DNA of 43,599 nt, from contig CAYGFI010000019.1 of the NCBI GenBank assembly GCA_964349045.1, positions 1-43,599 of the forward strand, given 5' to 3'. The translations under genes and the position numbers were made by a program. The notes beneath the pieces were generated by a model. That model ran no database searches. It was not told the origin of the DNA and saw only the letters and a program-made list of their open reading frames with translations. Origin of the DNA: JACJXF01 sp964349045 (lineage in GTDB: Bacteria; Bacteroidota; Bacteroidia; Bacteroidales; GCA-2748055). Within the stretch, counting starts at the first letter, position 1; each line of letters opens with the position of its first letter. Below, one piece after another: positions 1 to 8,502 of the stretch.

Positions 1-1080
1 CTACTGATTCGGCTATCGATCTGACAGGATACAGTATCCGAATGGCAATAAACCAGTCAAAGTTTCCCGCTTTGGATACCCTTGGACGGTTTTTTTCATT
101 TTATGGACATATTCTTGGTCCGTTGCAGACATTTGTTATTGTAAATAAAGATGTCCCTCAAGAAGCGAAAATAAATGCAGATGTAATTTTGTCCGATAAG
201 CTTGATATTGCCGGAGATTATATTCTTCATTTATATCAGGGAAATGATGCCATTGCCCTGTTTAAGGGAGATCAGATCATCGATATAGTTGGAAAAGCTG
301 AATCAAATGTACTATGGGATATTGCTGGTGTTACTGATGCAACATGGGGAAATACTCTAATACGAAAACCTATGGTTCAAAAAGGTAATCCTGACTGGGA
401 CAATGTGAGAGGATTCATTGATGAAGCAACAGGCACGGTGGCAGATTCATCAGAATGGATTGTTCTTCCAGGGATCACTTTTAATTTTCTTGGATCTCAT
501 CCAAATGATTTTTGGGCTCAAAAAGATGTATTTATCTCTGAAATAACTATTTCAGGCTTAGAATCAGCCATTGAATTGTATAATCCTACAGATACCGCAA
601 TCGACCTGACAGGATACAGCCTGCGAATGGCGATCAATGAATCTTCGTTTCCTTCTTCATCCCTGAATGCACGTTTTCTTTCCCTGACTGGCCATATCCT
701 TGGACCTTTACAAACTTTTGTTATAGTTAACAAAGATGTTCCTGCTGAGTCATATGAATTTGCAGACTTGATTTTGTCTGATAACAATCAGATTGCCGGA
801 GATTATATTCTTCATTTATTTGAAGGCGATGATGCCATTGCCCTTTATAAGGATAATCTTTTGATTGATATAATTGGAAAAGCTACATCCAACCAGTTGT
901 GGGATATTGCAGGGGTTATGGACGCAACCCGCGGGCATACCCTTATTCGAAAACCTTTAGTTCAGAATGGCAATCCGGACTGGGACAATGTAAGGGGATT
1001 TATTGATGAAGCGACAGTTACCCAATCTGAATCATCTGAATGGATAGTACTTCCATCAATCACTTATGCTAATCTCAAAT
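1..1080 (+). repeat. Tandem lamin-tail domain modules, 585-bp period
   Basis: The segment from CTGACAGGATACAG at 21 recurs at 606, giving a period of 585 bp (195 codons). Both copies carry the same landmarks: AIDLTGYS, GHILGPLQTFVIVNKDVP, AGDYILHL, DAIAL, WDIAGV, LIRKP and GNPDWDNVRGFIDEAT. The first copy is cut by the window edge, and more copies may lie upstream. The high similarity at DNA and protein level indicates recent internal duplication. Confidence 0.85.
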
Positions 1081-4000
1081 CGCATGATCATTTAAAACCA
1101 AATTCTGCAGGAATTATTGTCAATCATTATGGTATTCGAATGATTAACAGGCAATCCAATATTAATTATGGACTTTTAAATATTGATGAAAGCAGGGAAT
1201 TACCGTTTAGAATCTCAAATTATGGAGATATTGACCTTGTTATTGAAAACATACAATCTGATTCCCCGGAATTTATAGTTTCAAAACAAACCTTCAATAT
1301 TAAACCTGGTATTATTGATACTTTTTTTGTAACCTGTACAGTAAATACAGATGGGATTACATTTGGAAAACTATTAATTATCAGTAATGATCATGCTATT
1401 GATACATTCCAAATAAATCTTATCGCCTATGGAACCAATGGTTCAAAAACTGACACAACCCATCTTTATGTTTCCCCACTGGGGAATGATGATAATACCG
1501 GGGATTCAAAGGATATGCCCCTGAAAACTCTTAACAGTGTTATAGAAAAAGTCCGTGAACTCAACAGACCACCTCAATTTCAGATGCCCTTAGCATTAAC
1601 TGCCCAGGACAACCCTATTACAGGCATCCCGGCAAATTACCAGGAATCTTTAGAGGCACATAGCCAAACACTCACGTTGCCGGTTGTAATACATCTTTTA
1701 CCGGGATATTATTTTCTGGATACAACGCTAATAATTGATGAAACTGTAGGCGGGAATGTACATTTCAGGGGTGAATGGGCCGAAGGTGCAGAGAATGAAA
1801 TACAGTCGAAATTCGAAACCGATGGTTTGGATCCTCAATGGCTTGATCTTCCAAGTGATAAGTTACCCATAATAAGTGGAGGGGAAATAATCTCAAACTG
1901 GACAGAAACAACAGTTAACGGGCATGAAGCATGGGTTGCTTTTTTACCTTCAGTTGCTTCAGGACAATGGTATTTCAGACAACTGTTTGTTAACGGGAGA
2001 AGAGCAGTCAGGTCGCGCTGGCCAAAAAAAGGAACATTCAGGATAACAGAAATTCTTCCCAGATCAACGGGAGAGGTTAATTTAATAACAGACAGGGTGA
2101 GACTCAGAAATGGCGATATGATCTTCTCCAAAAATATTGAAGATATTGAATGGGTTGGTTTGCATAGATGGGTTGATGACAGGATTCCAATTAAATCCTG
2201 GAATACCGGGGAAAATGAACTAACCCTTAAATATCTCCCTAAGGCGGATATGAATAGCAGCCATCCAACTCATAAAGGAGGATTATGCCCTTATTATTTC
2301 GATCATGTTATTGAAACAATGAGTGAACCCGGTGAATGGTACCTGGACAGGATAGAAGGAAAGTTATATTACATTCCCCGTTCCGGAGAAAAATTTGAGA
2401 ACACGGAAATCATTGCACCCAGGATTGCAAGCCTGATAAATATCCGGGGCAATTCTGAAGTAAACAGTTTTATCTGGAATATTACCTTTCAACGAATTGG
2501 ATTTATGCATACATTAACTGATCCGTATAAACATTTATCCAATGACCCAAGCTCCAATTTAAGTGGAAGCGGGAACGGTATAATATCATATAGCTCAGCA
2601 AGAATGGCAGGGGTAACCGCTTGTTTTTTCGGACATATCGGTGAACCCGGGATAGAATTTGGAAATGGAACGATGGGAGGGGAAATTTCTTCCTGTACCT
2701 TTCGTGATCTGGGATCCTCAGCAATTCAAAACTTTATGAGTGGCACTTTTGTTGATCATACTGACCGTAACGGCTTTAACAACATTCATGATAATGATAT
2801 ACTCGGTTTTGGAAGATTTTACGAATCAGGTGTCGCCATTATCAATTTAAATGTCATATATACTTTAATTGAACATAACCTCATCCGGGATGGATATTAT
2901 TCCGGACTAACTTGCGTAATGACCGGTGAAACAGAATTTAAAGCTTACTTTAATACAATCAGGAAAAATCATATCTATAAAATTGGTCAGGGATTATTAA
3001 GTGATATGGGGGGCATCTATACCTCATGGCACCAGGTTGGTACAGTTATAGAGGAAAACCTTGTGCATGATATTGAAGCCAGGGATTATGGTGGATCAGC
3101 TCTCTACCTGGATAAGAATTCATCATATATCATTACCAGAAAAAACATATTTTACAATACAAATGAAGATATTATAAATATGAAAGGGCACAGTCATATT
3201 TTTCATAATAATCTGCTGGCCTTTTCTTCAAATGCTGCCATTTTCCGTCAGTTCTCAGCCGAACCATCTGTTAAGGATGCCCTTAACCTGGGTGAAAAAC
3301 CTGCTGAATTAATGCATAATATCCTGATCCAGAATGGTGGTCGGATGTTCCAGGGTGTTGAATCAGGTGGAGATATTCAATACCAGGTAACATCTGATAA
3401 AAATATTTTTTATAATTACAATGGTTCTTTACAAATGAATTTAAATCAAAGCCTGAATCAATGGCAGACATTTTCCGGTGATGATTTACATTCATTAACC
3501 ACTAATCCCATGCTGGCAGACCCATTAAGATTTAATTTCAAATTTAATTCCGGATCAGCTGCCGGAACCCTGGGAATCTTAGAGATCGATCCTTCTGATA
3601 TTGGAACAAGAAAATCCGTCTGGGATGCAGCTGGAGCTGTCTGGATCAATCCTCCGGCAGAGATTAACCCTGCATTTCTTCCTTCAGATATTATCGGCCT
3701 TCATTTATGGATCAGCGCAAAAGACCTGGATTCAGATAATGTTTTCAAAAATAAAGTTTTCAAATGGGAAGACCGTACATTCAATAAATTCAACTTCTTC
3801 CAATATGATGAAAAATACCAGCCTGCAATTTCAGACCAGGGTTTGAATGGGAATCCGGTTGTAAAATTCAATGGCGAATCGTGGATGAGTTCAATGGACA
3901 AGAGTGCCGAAGTGCAGGGCAGATTCGGAACTTTTGGTAAAGAAAATTTTACCTTAATTACTGTTCATCGAAGTAACGAAGGACAGCAGGTAGTGCTATA

Positions 4001-4634
4001 TAAAGGAAAAGATGGGAAGGCTTCAAATTGGAGCATTGGAGTACAACAAAACCAATTTGGATGGGGAGATACAAATTTTATTGGAAGCACGGGCAACGAT
4101 TTCAAAGTAAGAATTTACGAGAGAAAACAAAATCGAATGGAATACTATGAAAACGGAAAGATGACAGATTCAATGTTATTTATTACAAACCCGGATTTTT
4201 CAAATGAACTTGATCACTTCTATCTGGGCAGGCAGGGCTCTGAGGATTCCGGAATGCTTGACGGGGAAATTGCTGAGATCATCATTTATAAAAGGAATAT
4301 AAGCAAAATGGAAAAGGATGAAATAAACTCATATCTATTTTCTGAGTGGGGTATCGATACGACTTCATCCTCTTCGGTAAGAACATCAAATGTTCCACAA
4401 AATAATCTTGAATTCTTCCCGAATCCATGCAATGATCATCTTTATATTGTGGGTAATGAAGATGTTCAGAGCATAGTTATTTATAATCTTGCCGGTGAGA
4501 CTGTACTAAATTTTGATTTTAATAAAGTAGGTACTCAATGGATCCCCGTTCAAAAATTGCAACCGGGTATTTATATTCTCGAAGCCAAAATAACAGGAGG
4601 TGGACGGAGATTTGGTAAGCTTATAAAAAAATAA
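1..4634 (+). CDS. Giant secreted multidomain protein: lamin-tail repeats, ASH-like domain, beta-helix, LamG-like domain, T9SS tail (5' partial)
   Basis: The frame is open to the left edge and already encodes lamin-tail sequence there (TDSAIDLTGYS), so the true start lies upstream; the first ATG in the window, at 42, is not the start. Numbered from that Met, the parts are: two lamin-tail modules (to about 350); an ASH/HYDIN-like Ig domain (about 353-466); a right-handed beta-helix (about 472-1150, beginning LYVSPLGNDDNTGD) with many N-x-I/V coils; a LamG-like domain opened by GLHLWISAKDLDSDN (about 1218-1445); and a T9SS type A sorting domain (about 1456-1530) with FFPNPCNDHLY, PGIYILE and a basic KLIKK end. 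The beta-helix resembles GH141-like proteins and keeps their apparent Asp pair (D988, D1024). It is probably an outer-surface or released glycan-active enzyme. Whether it is catalytic or only binds glycan is not visible. It runs convergently with the next gene. Confidence 0.85.
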   Translation, partial: TDSAIDLTGYSIRMAINQSKFPALDTLGRFFSFYGHILGPLQTFVIVNKDVPQEAKINADVILSDKLDIAGDYILHLYQGNDAIALFKGDQIIDIVGKAESNVLWDIAGVTDATWGNTLIRKPMVQKGNPDWDNVRGFIDEATGTVADSSEWIVLPGITFNFLGSHPNDFWAQKDVFISEITISGLESAIELYNPTDTAIDLTGYSLRMAINESSFPSSSLNARFLSLTGHILGPLQTFVIVNKDVPAESYEFADLILSDNNQIAGDYILHLFEGDDAIALYKDNLLIDIIGKATSNQLWDIAGVMDATRGHTLIRKPLVQNGNPDWDNVRGFIDEATVTQSESSEWIVLPSITYANLKSHDHLKPNSAGIIVNHYGIRMINRQSNINYGLLNIDESRELPFRISNYGDIDLVIENIQSDSPEFIVSKQTFNIKPGIIDTFFVTCTVNTDGITFGKLLIISNDHAIDTFQINLIAYGTNGSKTDTTHLYVSPLGNDDNTGDSKDMPLKTLNSVIEKVRELNRPPQFQMPLALTAQDNPITGIPANYQESLEAHSQTLTLPVVIHLLPGYYFLDTTLIIDETVGGNVHFRGEWAEGAENEIQSKFETDGLDPQWLDLPSDKLPIISGGEIISNWTETTVNGHEAWVAFLPSVASGQWYFRQLFVNGRRAVRSRWPKKGTFRITEILPRSTGEVNLITDRVRLRNGDMIFSKNIEDIEWVGLHRWVDDRIPIKSWNTGENELTLKYLPKADMNSSHPTHKGGLCPYYFDHVIETMSEPGEWYLDRIEGKLYYIPRSGEKFENTEIIAPRIASLINIRGNSEVNSFIWNITFQRIGFMHTLTDPYKHLSNDPSSNLSGSGNGIISYSSARMAGVTACFFGHIGEPGIEFGNGTMGGEISSCTFRDLGSSAIQNFMSGTFVDHTDRNGFNNIHDNDILGFGRFYESGVAIINLNVIYTLIEHNLIRDGYYSGLTCVMTGETEFKAYFNTIRKNHIYKIGQGLLSDMGGIYTSWHQVGTVIEENLVHDIEARDYGGSALYLDKNSSYIITRKNIFYNTNEDIINMKGHSHIFHNNLLAFSSNAAIFRQFSAEPSVKDALNLGEKPAELMHNILIQNGGRMFQGVESGGDIQYQVTSDKNIFYNYNGSLQMNLNQSLNQWQTFSGDDLHSLTTNPMLADPLRFNFKFNSGSAAGTLGILEIDPSDIGTRKSVWDAAGAVWINPPAEINPAFLPSDIIGLHLWISAKDLDSDNVFKNKVFKWEDRTFNKFNFFQYDEKYQPAISDQGLNGNPVVKFNGESWMSSMDKSAEVQGRFGTFGKENFTLITVHRSNEGQQVVLYKGKDGKASNWSIGVQQNQFGWGDTNFIGSTGNDFKVRIYERKQNRMEYYENGKMTDSMLFITNPDFSNELDHFYLGRQGSEDSGMLDGEIAEIIIYKRNISKMEKDEINSYLFSEWGIDTTSSSSVRTSNVPQNNLEFFPNPCNDHLYIVGNEDVQSIVIYNLAGETVLNFDFNKVGTQWIPVQKLQPGIYILEAKITGGGRRFGKLIKK

Positions 4635-4778
4635 AAATTAATAATATAAGTTTACTCCGAAAAACTACACTAAAAATTTAACATACTCATCATATAACCA
4701 TAGTATAAGATCGTATTTATAATAGCATAGGTAAAATTCAGATGATATAATACTTTATTTTAGTGAAAATTCCCAATA

Positions 4779-6962
4779 CTATTTTATCCCTGCATCTAAT
4801 AGAAATGGTTTAAATCCCAGTGAAAAAGCGGGTGATTCCGGTTTCAGCTGGAAGTTACCGTTTTTAATATCGATAAAAAGTGGATCAGCCTGTATGCTTT
4901 GTAATTCATTACCGTTTTTTCTTGCCCAATCAAGATAAGTATCAGCCGCTGTGGAATCTGAAGAATTAAAATAGATGTTCCGGTCAATTTCTATGGTCTG
5001 GATCACTTTTTCTATTCCCTTCTGGTAAACCATGGGTTGGTTGGGGAGTGTGGCATAAATTATATTATGATAAACCCTGGATCCGGCATTACTCATTATA
5101 GCTGGTGGTTCGAACGCCAGCATCCCACGGATCACGCGGTCAGGAGGACATGCGACAATATTATTAAAAATATGGTTTCGTCCCTTTGAGCAGATGCCTG
5201 TACCATGGGTTCCATAGCGGAAAACCACGTTATTTTCCAGGATCGTTTCATGCTGATCATCGTCGCAGCGGATTGCTTCGCCGGCATTCAACCCTGGAGT
5301 ATCGTGCACATAATTACCACGTACAATATTCCCATGCCCGGCGCCGGAGATATAAACTCCGTTCCCATCGTTCATGACATCCATCACATGGTGTATATCA
5401 TTATTTTCAATTATGTTATGACGCGCATGAAGGAAACGCTCCCTTTCTTCCCAGGATTCACTTCCGTTAAACGGATCGGTTTCTGCCCAGCGAACGGTTT
5501 GCGAACATTCGCTTTTTCCGGACCTGTCCCAACCGATTCGACCTGTAACTGCAATCGCCGTATAAGGCACGTTATGAATCGTATTATGGCTGATCAGGTT
5601 TTCGCCGCTCTGCCATGCCCAGATACCCAGGGAATGCCACCATAACCGTCCAATGTGGTGAATGTAATTATTGCTGATCTCATTATTTCTATTCACATCT
5701 TTTGTACCCGGTCCATAACCTGCGAGCAGGATACCTGCTCCGCCAAGTTCTGAAAGTTCATTGTTGATGATCCTGATATCCCGGGCATATAAATCAAGAC
5801 GAATACCCGTACCTCCACTGTTAATAAAGATACAGTTCTCCACGGTACAATCCTCCGCACCCCTGAAACGAAACAGGGCCGTTGATTCATCAAATCTTTC
5901 CCAGTCGTGCTGAAGACCCCGACCGGTTTGACCTGCAGATTCGAACCGATTACCATGGGTAAAGGTCATCCCTTTAAAAGAGAGTCCTTTTACCGGGAGG
6001 TCCGTGGGTCCTTCGTAATCAATATTTCCTTCAACCCTGAAAAATTCTATAAGGCAGGGAACAAAGATATCTTCACCTGGCTTTTCACCATTTACCGGCC
6101 AGTAGTATAAAAGTCCTGATTCAGCATCAAAAACCCATTCTCCAGGCTCATCCAGACCGGCAAAAGAATTTTCTACCCAGACTGACTCCGGAGGTGCATA
6201 GAACCGGGGTTTCGCCAGGGCATAGGTTGACTGTACACCGAGGTAGACCATACCGGAATCATGATCGACCCTGGCCACAGGTAATATGTTCATGGTCCAG
6301 GCTGCAACAGGAACCACGACAATTTCCGTATTTTTCGGCAAGAATAAGTATTCAGTAGTTCCTTTTATGAAGGGGATAGAATTATAATAATCGGGAGGCC
6401 CTGACCAGCCAATGCCTGTTCGCAAATGAGCGTACGCTTTTGTCCTTGCCCTCGGCAAAATACCCTTTGAATTATAGAGCACCTTGAAATCTTTGACGGT
6501 TTCCGGTACCGGAGCCACCCAAACATTTGCATAGGCGATCTTAGCCAATCCCCTGGGTATCTTTTTCAGTTTCTTCCATCCGGAAATTGTTACATCGCTG
6601 CTGATAACCGGTTTTTCTCCCTTCACAGCCTCATAGCTTATGGTTTGGCCAGGTTTGGCTCCATCCTGTAATCCAAATACGACAGTTTCATTAAGCCGGT
6701 ATTCTCCTCCGGATATCCAGACTGTAATGTTTTCGTTTCCATTTGCAAGGCTCCATTCACGAACAATGTCTTTTGCAAAAGAGATGGTTGCGAAAGGGAG
6801 TTCCTTTGTACCCGGATTTTTATCATTCCCTAAAGGAGATATGTAAAAATCTTTTCCGTTAATTATGGTCGAATATGAAAATAACAAAACAATTAACCAG
6901 GATCTGATGCCTGTCATTAAAGTATTGATATTATTGTTCTTCCAGATGAATTTTGTTAACAT
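4779..6962 (-). CDS. Secreted right-handed parallel beta-helix protein, GH141-like
   Basis: 727 residues. A hydrophobic signal segment (about 20-35, SWLIVLLFSYSTIING) precedes the typical opening FYISPLGNDKNPGT at 39. Met16 (start at 6917) is an equally plausible start and would give a more normal signal peptide. The N-terminal third matches proteins of this type (GGEYRLNETVVF, TISYEAVKGEKPVI, WTMNILPVARVD, LDEPGEWVFD). From about 325 the chain is beta-helical with repeated N-x-I coils (IRIINNELSELGG, NIIENNDIHH, NIVRGNYVHD). D532 and D567 align with Asp residues in the other two beta-helix proteins here and are candidate catalytic residues. The GH141 family includes an alpha-L-fucosidase and a xylanase; the assignment here is by resemblance only. 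No lipobox and no T9SS tail, so it is probably periplasmic. Confidence 0.8.
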   Translation of the reverse strand: MLTKFIWKNNNINTLMTGIRSWLIVLLFSYSTIINGKDFYISPLGNDKNPGTKELPFATISFAKDIVREWSLANGNENITVWISGGEYRLNETVVFGLQDGAKPGQTISYEAVKGEKPVISSDVTISGWKKLKKIPRGLAKIAYANVWVAPVPETVKDFKVLYNSKGILPRARTKAYAHLRTGIGWSGPPDYYNSIPFIKGTTEYLFLPKNTEIVVVPVAAWTMNILPVARVDHDSGMVYLGVQSTYALAKPRFYAPPESVWVENSFAGLDEPGEWVFDAESGLLYYWPVNGEKPGEDIFVPCLIEFFRVEGNIDYEGPTDLPVKGLSFKGMTFTHGNRFESAGQTGRGLQHDWERFDESTALFRFRGAEDCTVENCIFINSGGTGIRLDLYARDIRIINNELSELGGAGILLAGYGPGTKDVNRNNEISNNYIHHIGRLWWHSLGIWAWQSGENLISHNTIHNVPYTAIAVTGRIGWDRSGKSECSQTVRWAETDPFNGSESWEERERFLHARHNIIENNDIHHVMDVMNDGNGVYISGAGHGNIVRGNYVHDTPGLNAGEAIRCDDDQHETILENNVVFRYGTHGTGICSKGRNHIFNNIVACPPDRVIRGMLAFEPPAIMSNAGSRVYHNIIYATLPNQPMVYQKGIEKVIQTIEIDRNIYFNSSDSTAADTYLDWARKNGNELQSIQADPLFIDIKNGNFQLKPESPAFSLGFKPFLLDAGIK

Positions 6963-6990
6963 TGCTTTATTTTATTAATTGATTCTAATT

Positions 6991-7089
6991 CTAATTTTTT
7001 TTATGTTTTGAAGCGATCAGTTCAATAGCTGTATCATTTACATCCCACTCCACCCCAGCAGGAAGTGTTATAGTTATGTTGCCATCTTT
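6991..7089 (-). pseudogene. Possible C-terminal remnant of a glycosidase-like gene
   Basis: In the 131-bp gap between the PHP gene and the beta-helix gene, the minus strand has an open stretch of 32 codons bounded by TAG at 7090-7092 and TAG at 6991-6993. It reads DGNITITLPAGVEWD then VNDTAIELIASKHKKN, with no start codon. The cadence (a Gly-x-Ile strand, LPxG, then an Asp-x-x-Ala-Ile-Glu-Leu strand) resembles the last two strands of GH29-type and related glycosidases; compare ITFTLPSDPLSPFANILKLE in the fucosidase ending at 23725. It is in a different frame from the PHP gene, so it is not an extension of that protein. It may be the tail of a deleted gene; it is short, so chance is possible. 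Confidence 0.35.
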
Positions 7090-7093
7090 CTAA

Positions 7094-8401
7094 TTAATGG
7101 GTATTAACATGTGGTTGAATCCATGCCTTCTGTTTTCCAATAATGTTTCCGGAAATAGGATCATACTGATCAGCCGTGGATGTAATACATACCCTGACAT
7201 ATAATTCTTTTCCGGTGAATGTATAGGATGACTCCGGATCATTACTTGAGTAGAGGATCTTCCCTATCTGTTCACTGTATGTGCGTGTTGTATTAGAAAT
7301 TTCAACACCCGATGTATCGAGGGTAGCAACACTCGTGGTATCGAATCCTTCAAAGGTTCCGATAAATTCGGTCAGATATTCAATTCCTTCCTGCGGTTCA
7401 ATTTCAACTTTAAGAGTTTTACCATTGAATTTCAACTTTTTTAAAGTAACACCGGTAGATGCGTAAAAATCACCCTTATCCAGGGCATCCAGGATTGATC
7501 CGGGAGTCAGTTCATCTGAATTCACCATTATCCATCCTCTTCCCGGACCTGAACCCTGTCCATAATAGTAATGAGCATCATCCGTGGCCAAACCATATAA
7601 AAGTTCTCCTTCCCCCCTGGCAAGCCGGTTGGCAAGCACGATATCCCACATGCGCGCCGTACCAGCCCGGAAACCTTCTCCATCATTACTGGTTCCCGGA
7701 ATTCCATTATATACTTCAAAAAACCGTAGTTCAGGAACATCCAGTATCATTTCTGCAGTTATGCTCCATCTGTGATTTGGATGTGCAAGCACCGGATAGA
7801 TGTTACTTCCACTTTCCTCTCTATATGCTTTAAACTGCTCCACTACCTCCTTCATCATTCTGACACGATCATCTGCAGTACCTTTGGTCGCAGGTATTTG
7901 CTTTTCCTGATAAATAGCCAGAAAATGCACATACATATTTGTTATTTCATTTCCCATTAAAATAAGGAACTTGCCCGGATCTTTAAATAAGGAACCGTAT
8001 TCATCCATAGTTTTCAGACGTACCTGCAGATATCCCTGTTCATCGTCAGGGCGTGTTTCAACCCAGTCTTCACCAAACAAACTATCATACTTTGCAAGGG
8101 CAGGATGATCCACCTGGATCCTTTGCCAAAGTTGACCATCAGTAAAAACGTGAGCGGGACGCAAACTCTTTTCGGGCGTTTTATGTAAAATATTATGATC
8201 GGTGAATACAAGAAAATCATAACCGTTTTCATTGTACCATCTGGCAACATTTTCCGGAAAGTCTTGTCCATCACTCCAGAATGTATGTGTGTGCATATTA
8301 CCTTTCAGCCAGTTTGTTTCAGTAGTACAGGAAAACAGCCCCGTAATTGATAAAATTAAAACCAGGATAAGATTCAATTGATTTCTGTTCAGGGTGTTCA
8401 T
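7094..8401 (-). CDS. PHP-domain (metal-dependent phosphoesterase-type) lipoprotein
   Basis: The start at 8401 is chosen because it puts a lipoprotein signal peptide at the N-terminus (LILVLILSITGLFSC, lipobox Cys25); the upstream in-frame Met at 8461 would add 20 non-signal residues. 435 residues. The PHP metal site is visible: N-M-H-T-H at 35-39 (H37, H39), SDG at 43-45, FTDHN at 66-70, then VLAHPNHRW and ATDDAHYYYG further on. These fit a trinuclear metal centre. Proteins of this kind occur in PULs of Bacteroidota, where their substrate is generally unknown; a phosphoester or other hydrolysable substituent on the glycan is one possibility. It lies 101 bp downstream of the sulfatase gene and upstream of the beta-helix gene on the same strand, so co-transcription is plausible. 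Confidence 0.85.
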   Translation of the reverse strand: MNTLNRNQLNLILVLILSITGLFSCTTETNWLKGNMHTHTFWSDGQDFPENVARWYNENGYDFLVFTDHNILHKTPEKSLRPAHVFTDGQLWQRIQVDHPALAKYDSLFGEDWVETRPDDEQGYLQVRLKTMDEYGSLFKDPGKFLILMGNEITNMYVHFLAIYQEKQIPATKGTADDRVRMMKEVVEQFKAYREESGSNIYPVLAHPNHRWSITAEMILDVPELRFFEVYNGIPGTSNDGEGFRAGTARMWDIVLANRLARGEGELLYGLATDDAHYYYGQGSGPGRGWIMVNSDELTPGSILDALDKGDFYASTGVTLKKLKFNGKTLKVEIEPQEGIEYLTEFIGTFEGFDTTSVATLDTSGVEISNTTRTYSEQIGKILYSSNDPESSYTFTGKELYVRVCITSTADQYDPISGNIIGKQKAWIQPHVNTH

Positions 8402-8502
8402 GGGGATAATTTGTTTATTAAAATATTGGTAACTCAATTCAGGTGCCGGGAGCAAGAACAAATCGAAAAAGAAGGTAAAAAATACTAATCTGGTTCATGT
8501 AC

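Noticed and set aside
4635..4778. Terminator between the convergent giant gene and beta-helix gene
   Set aside because: AT-rich sequence with no clear stem-loop; nothing could be supported.
5205..5645. Plus-strand open frame of 146 codons inside the beta-helix gene
   Set aside because: Antisense to a clearly coding gene; low-complexity, Cys/His/Pro-rich translation with no signal or domain. A shadow frame.
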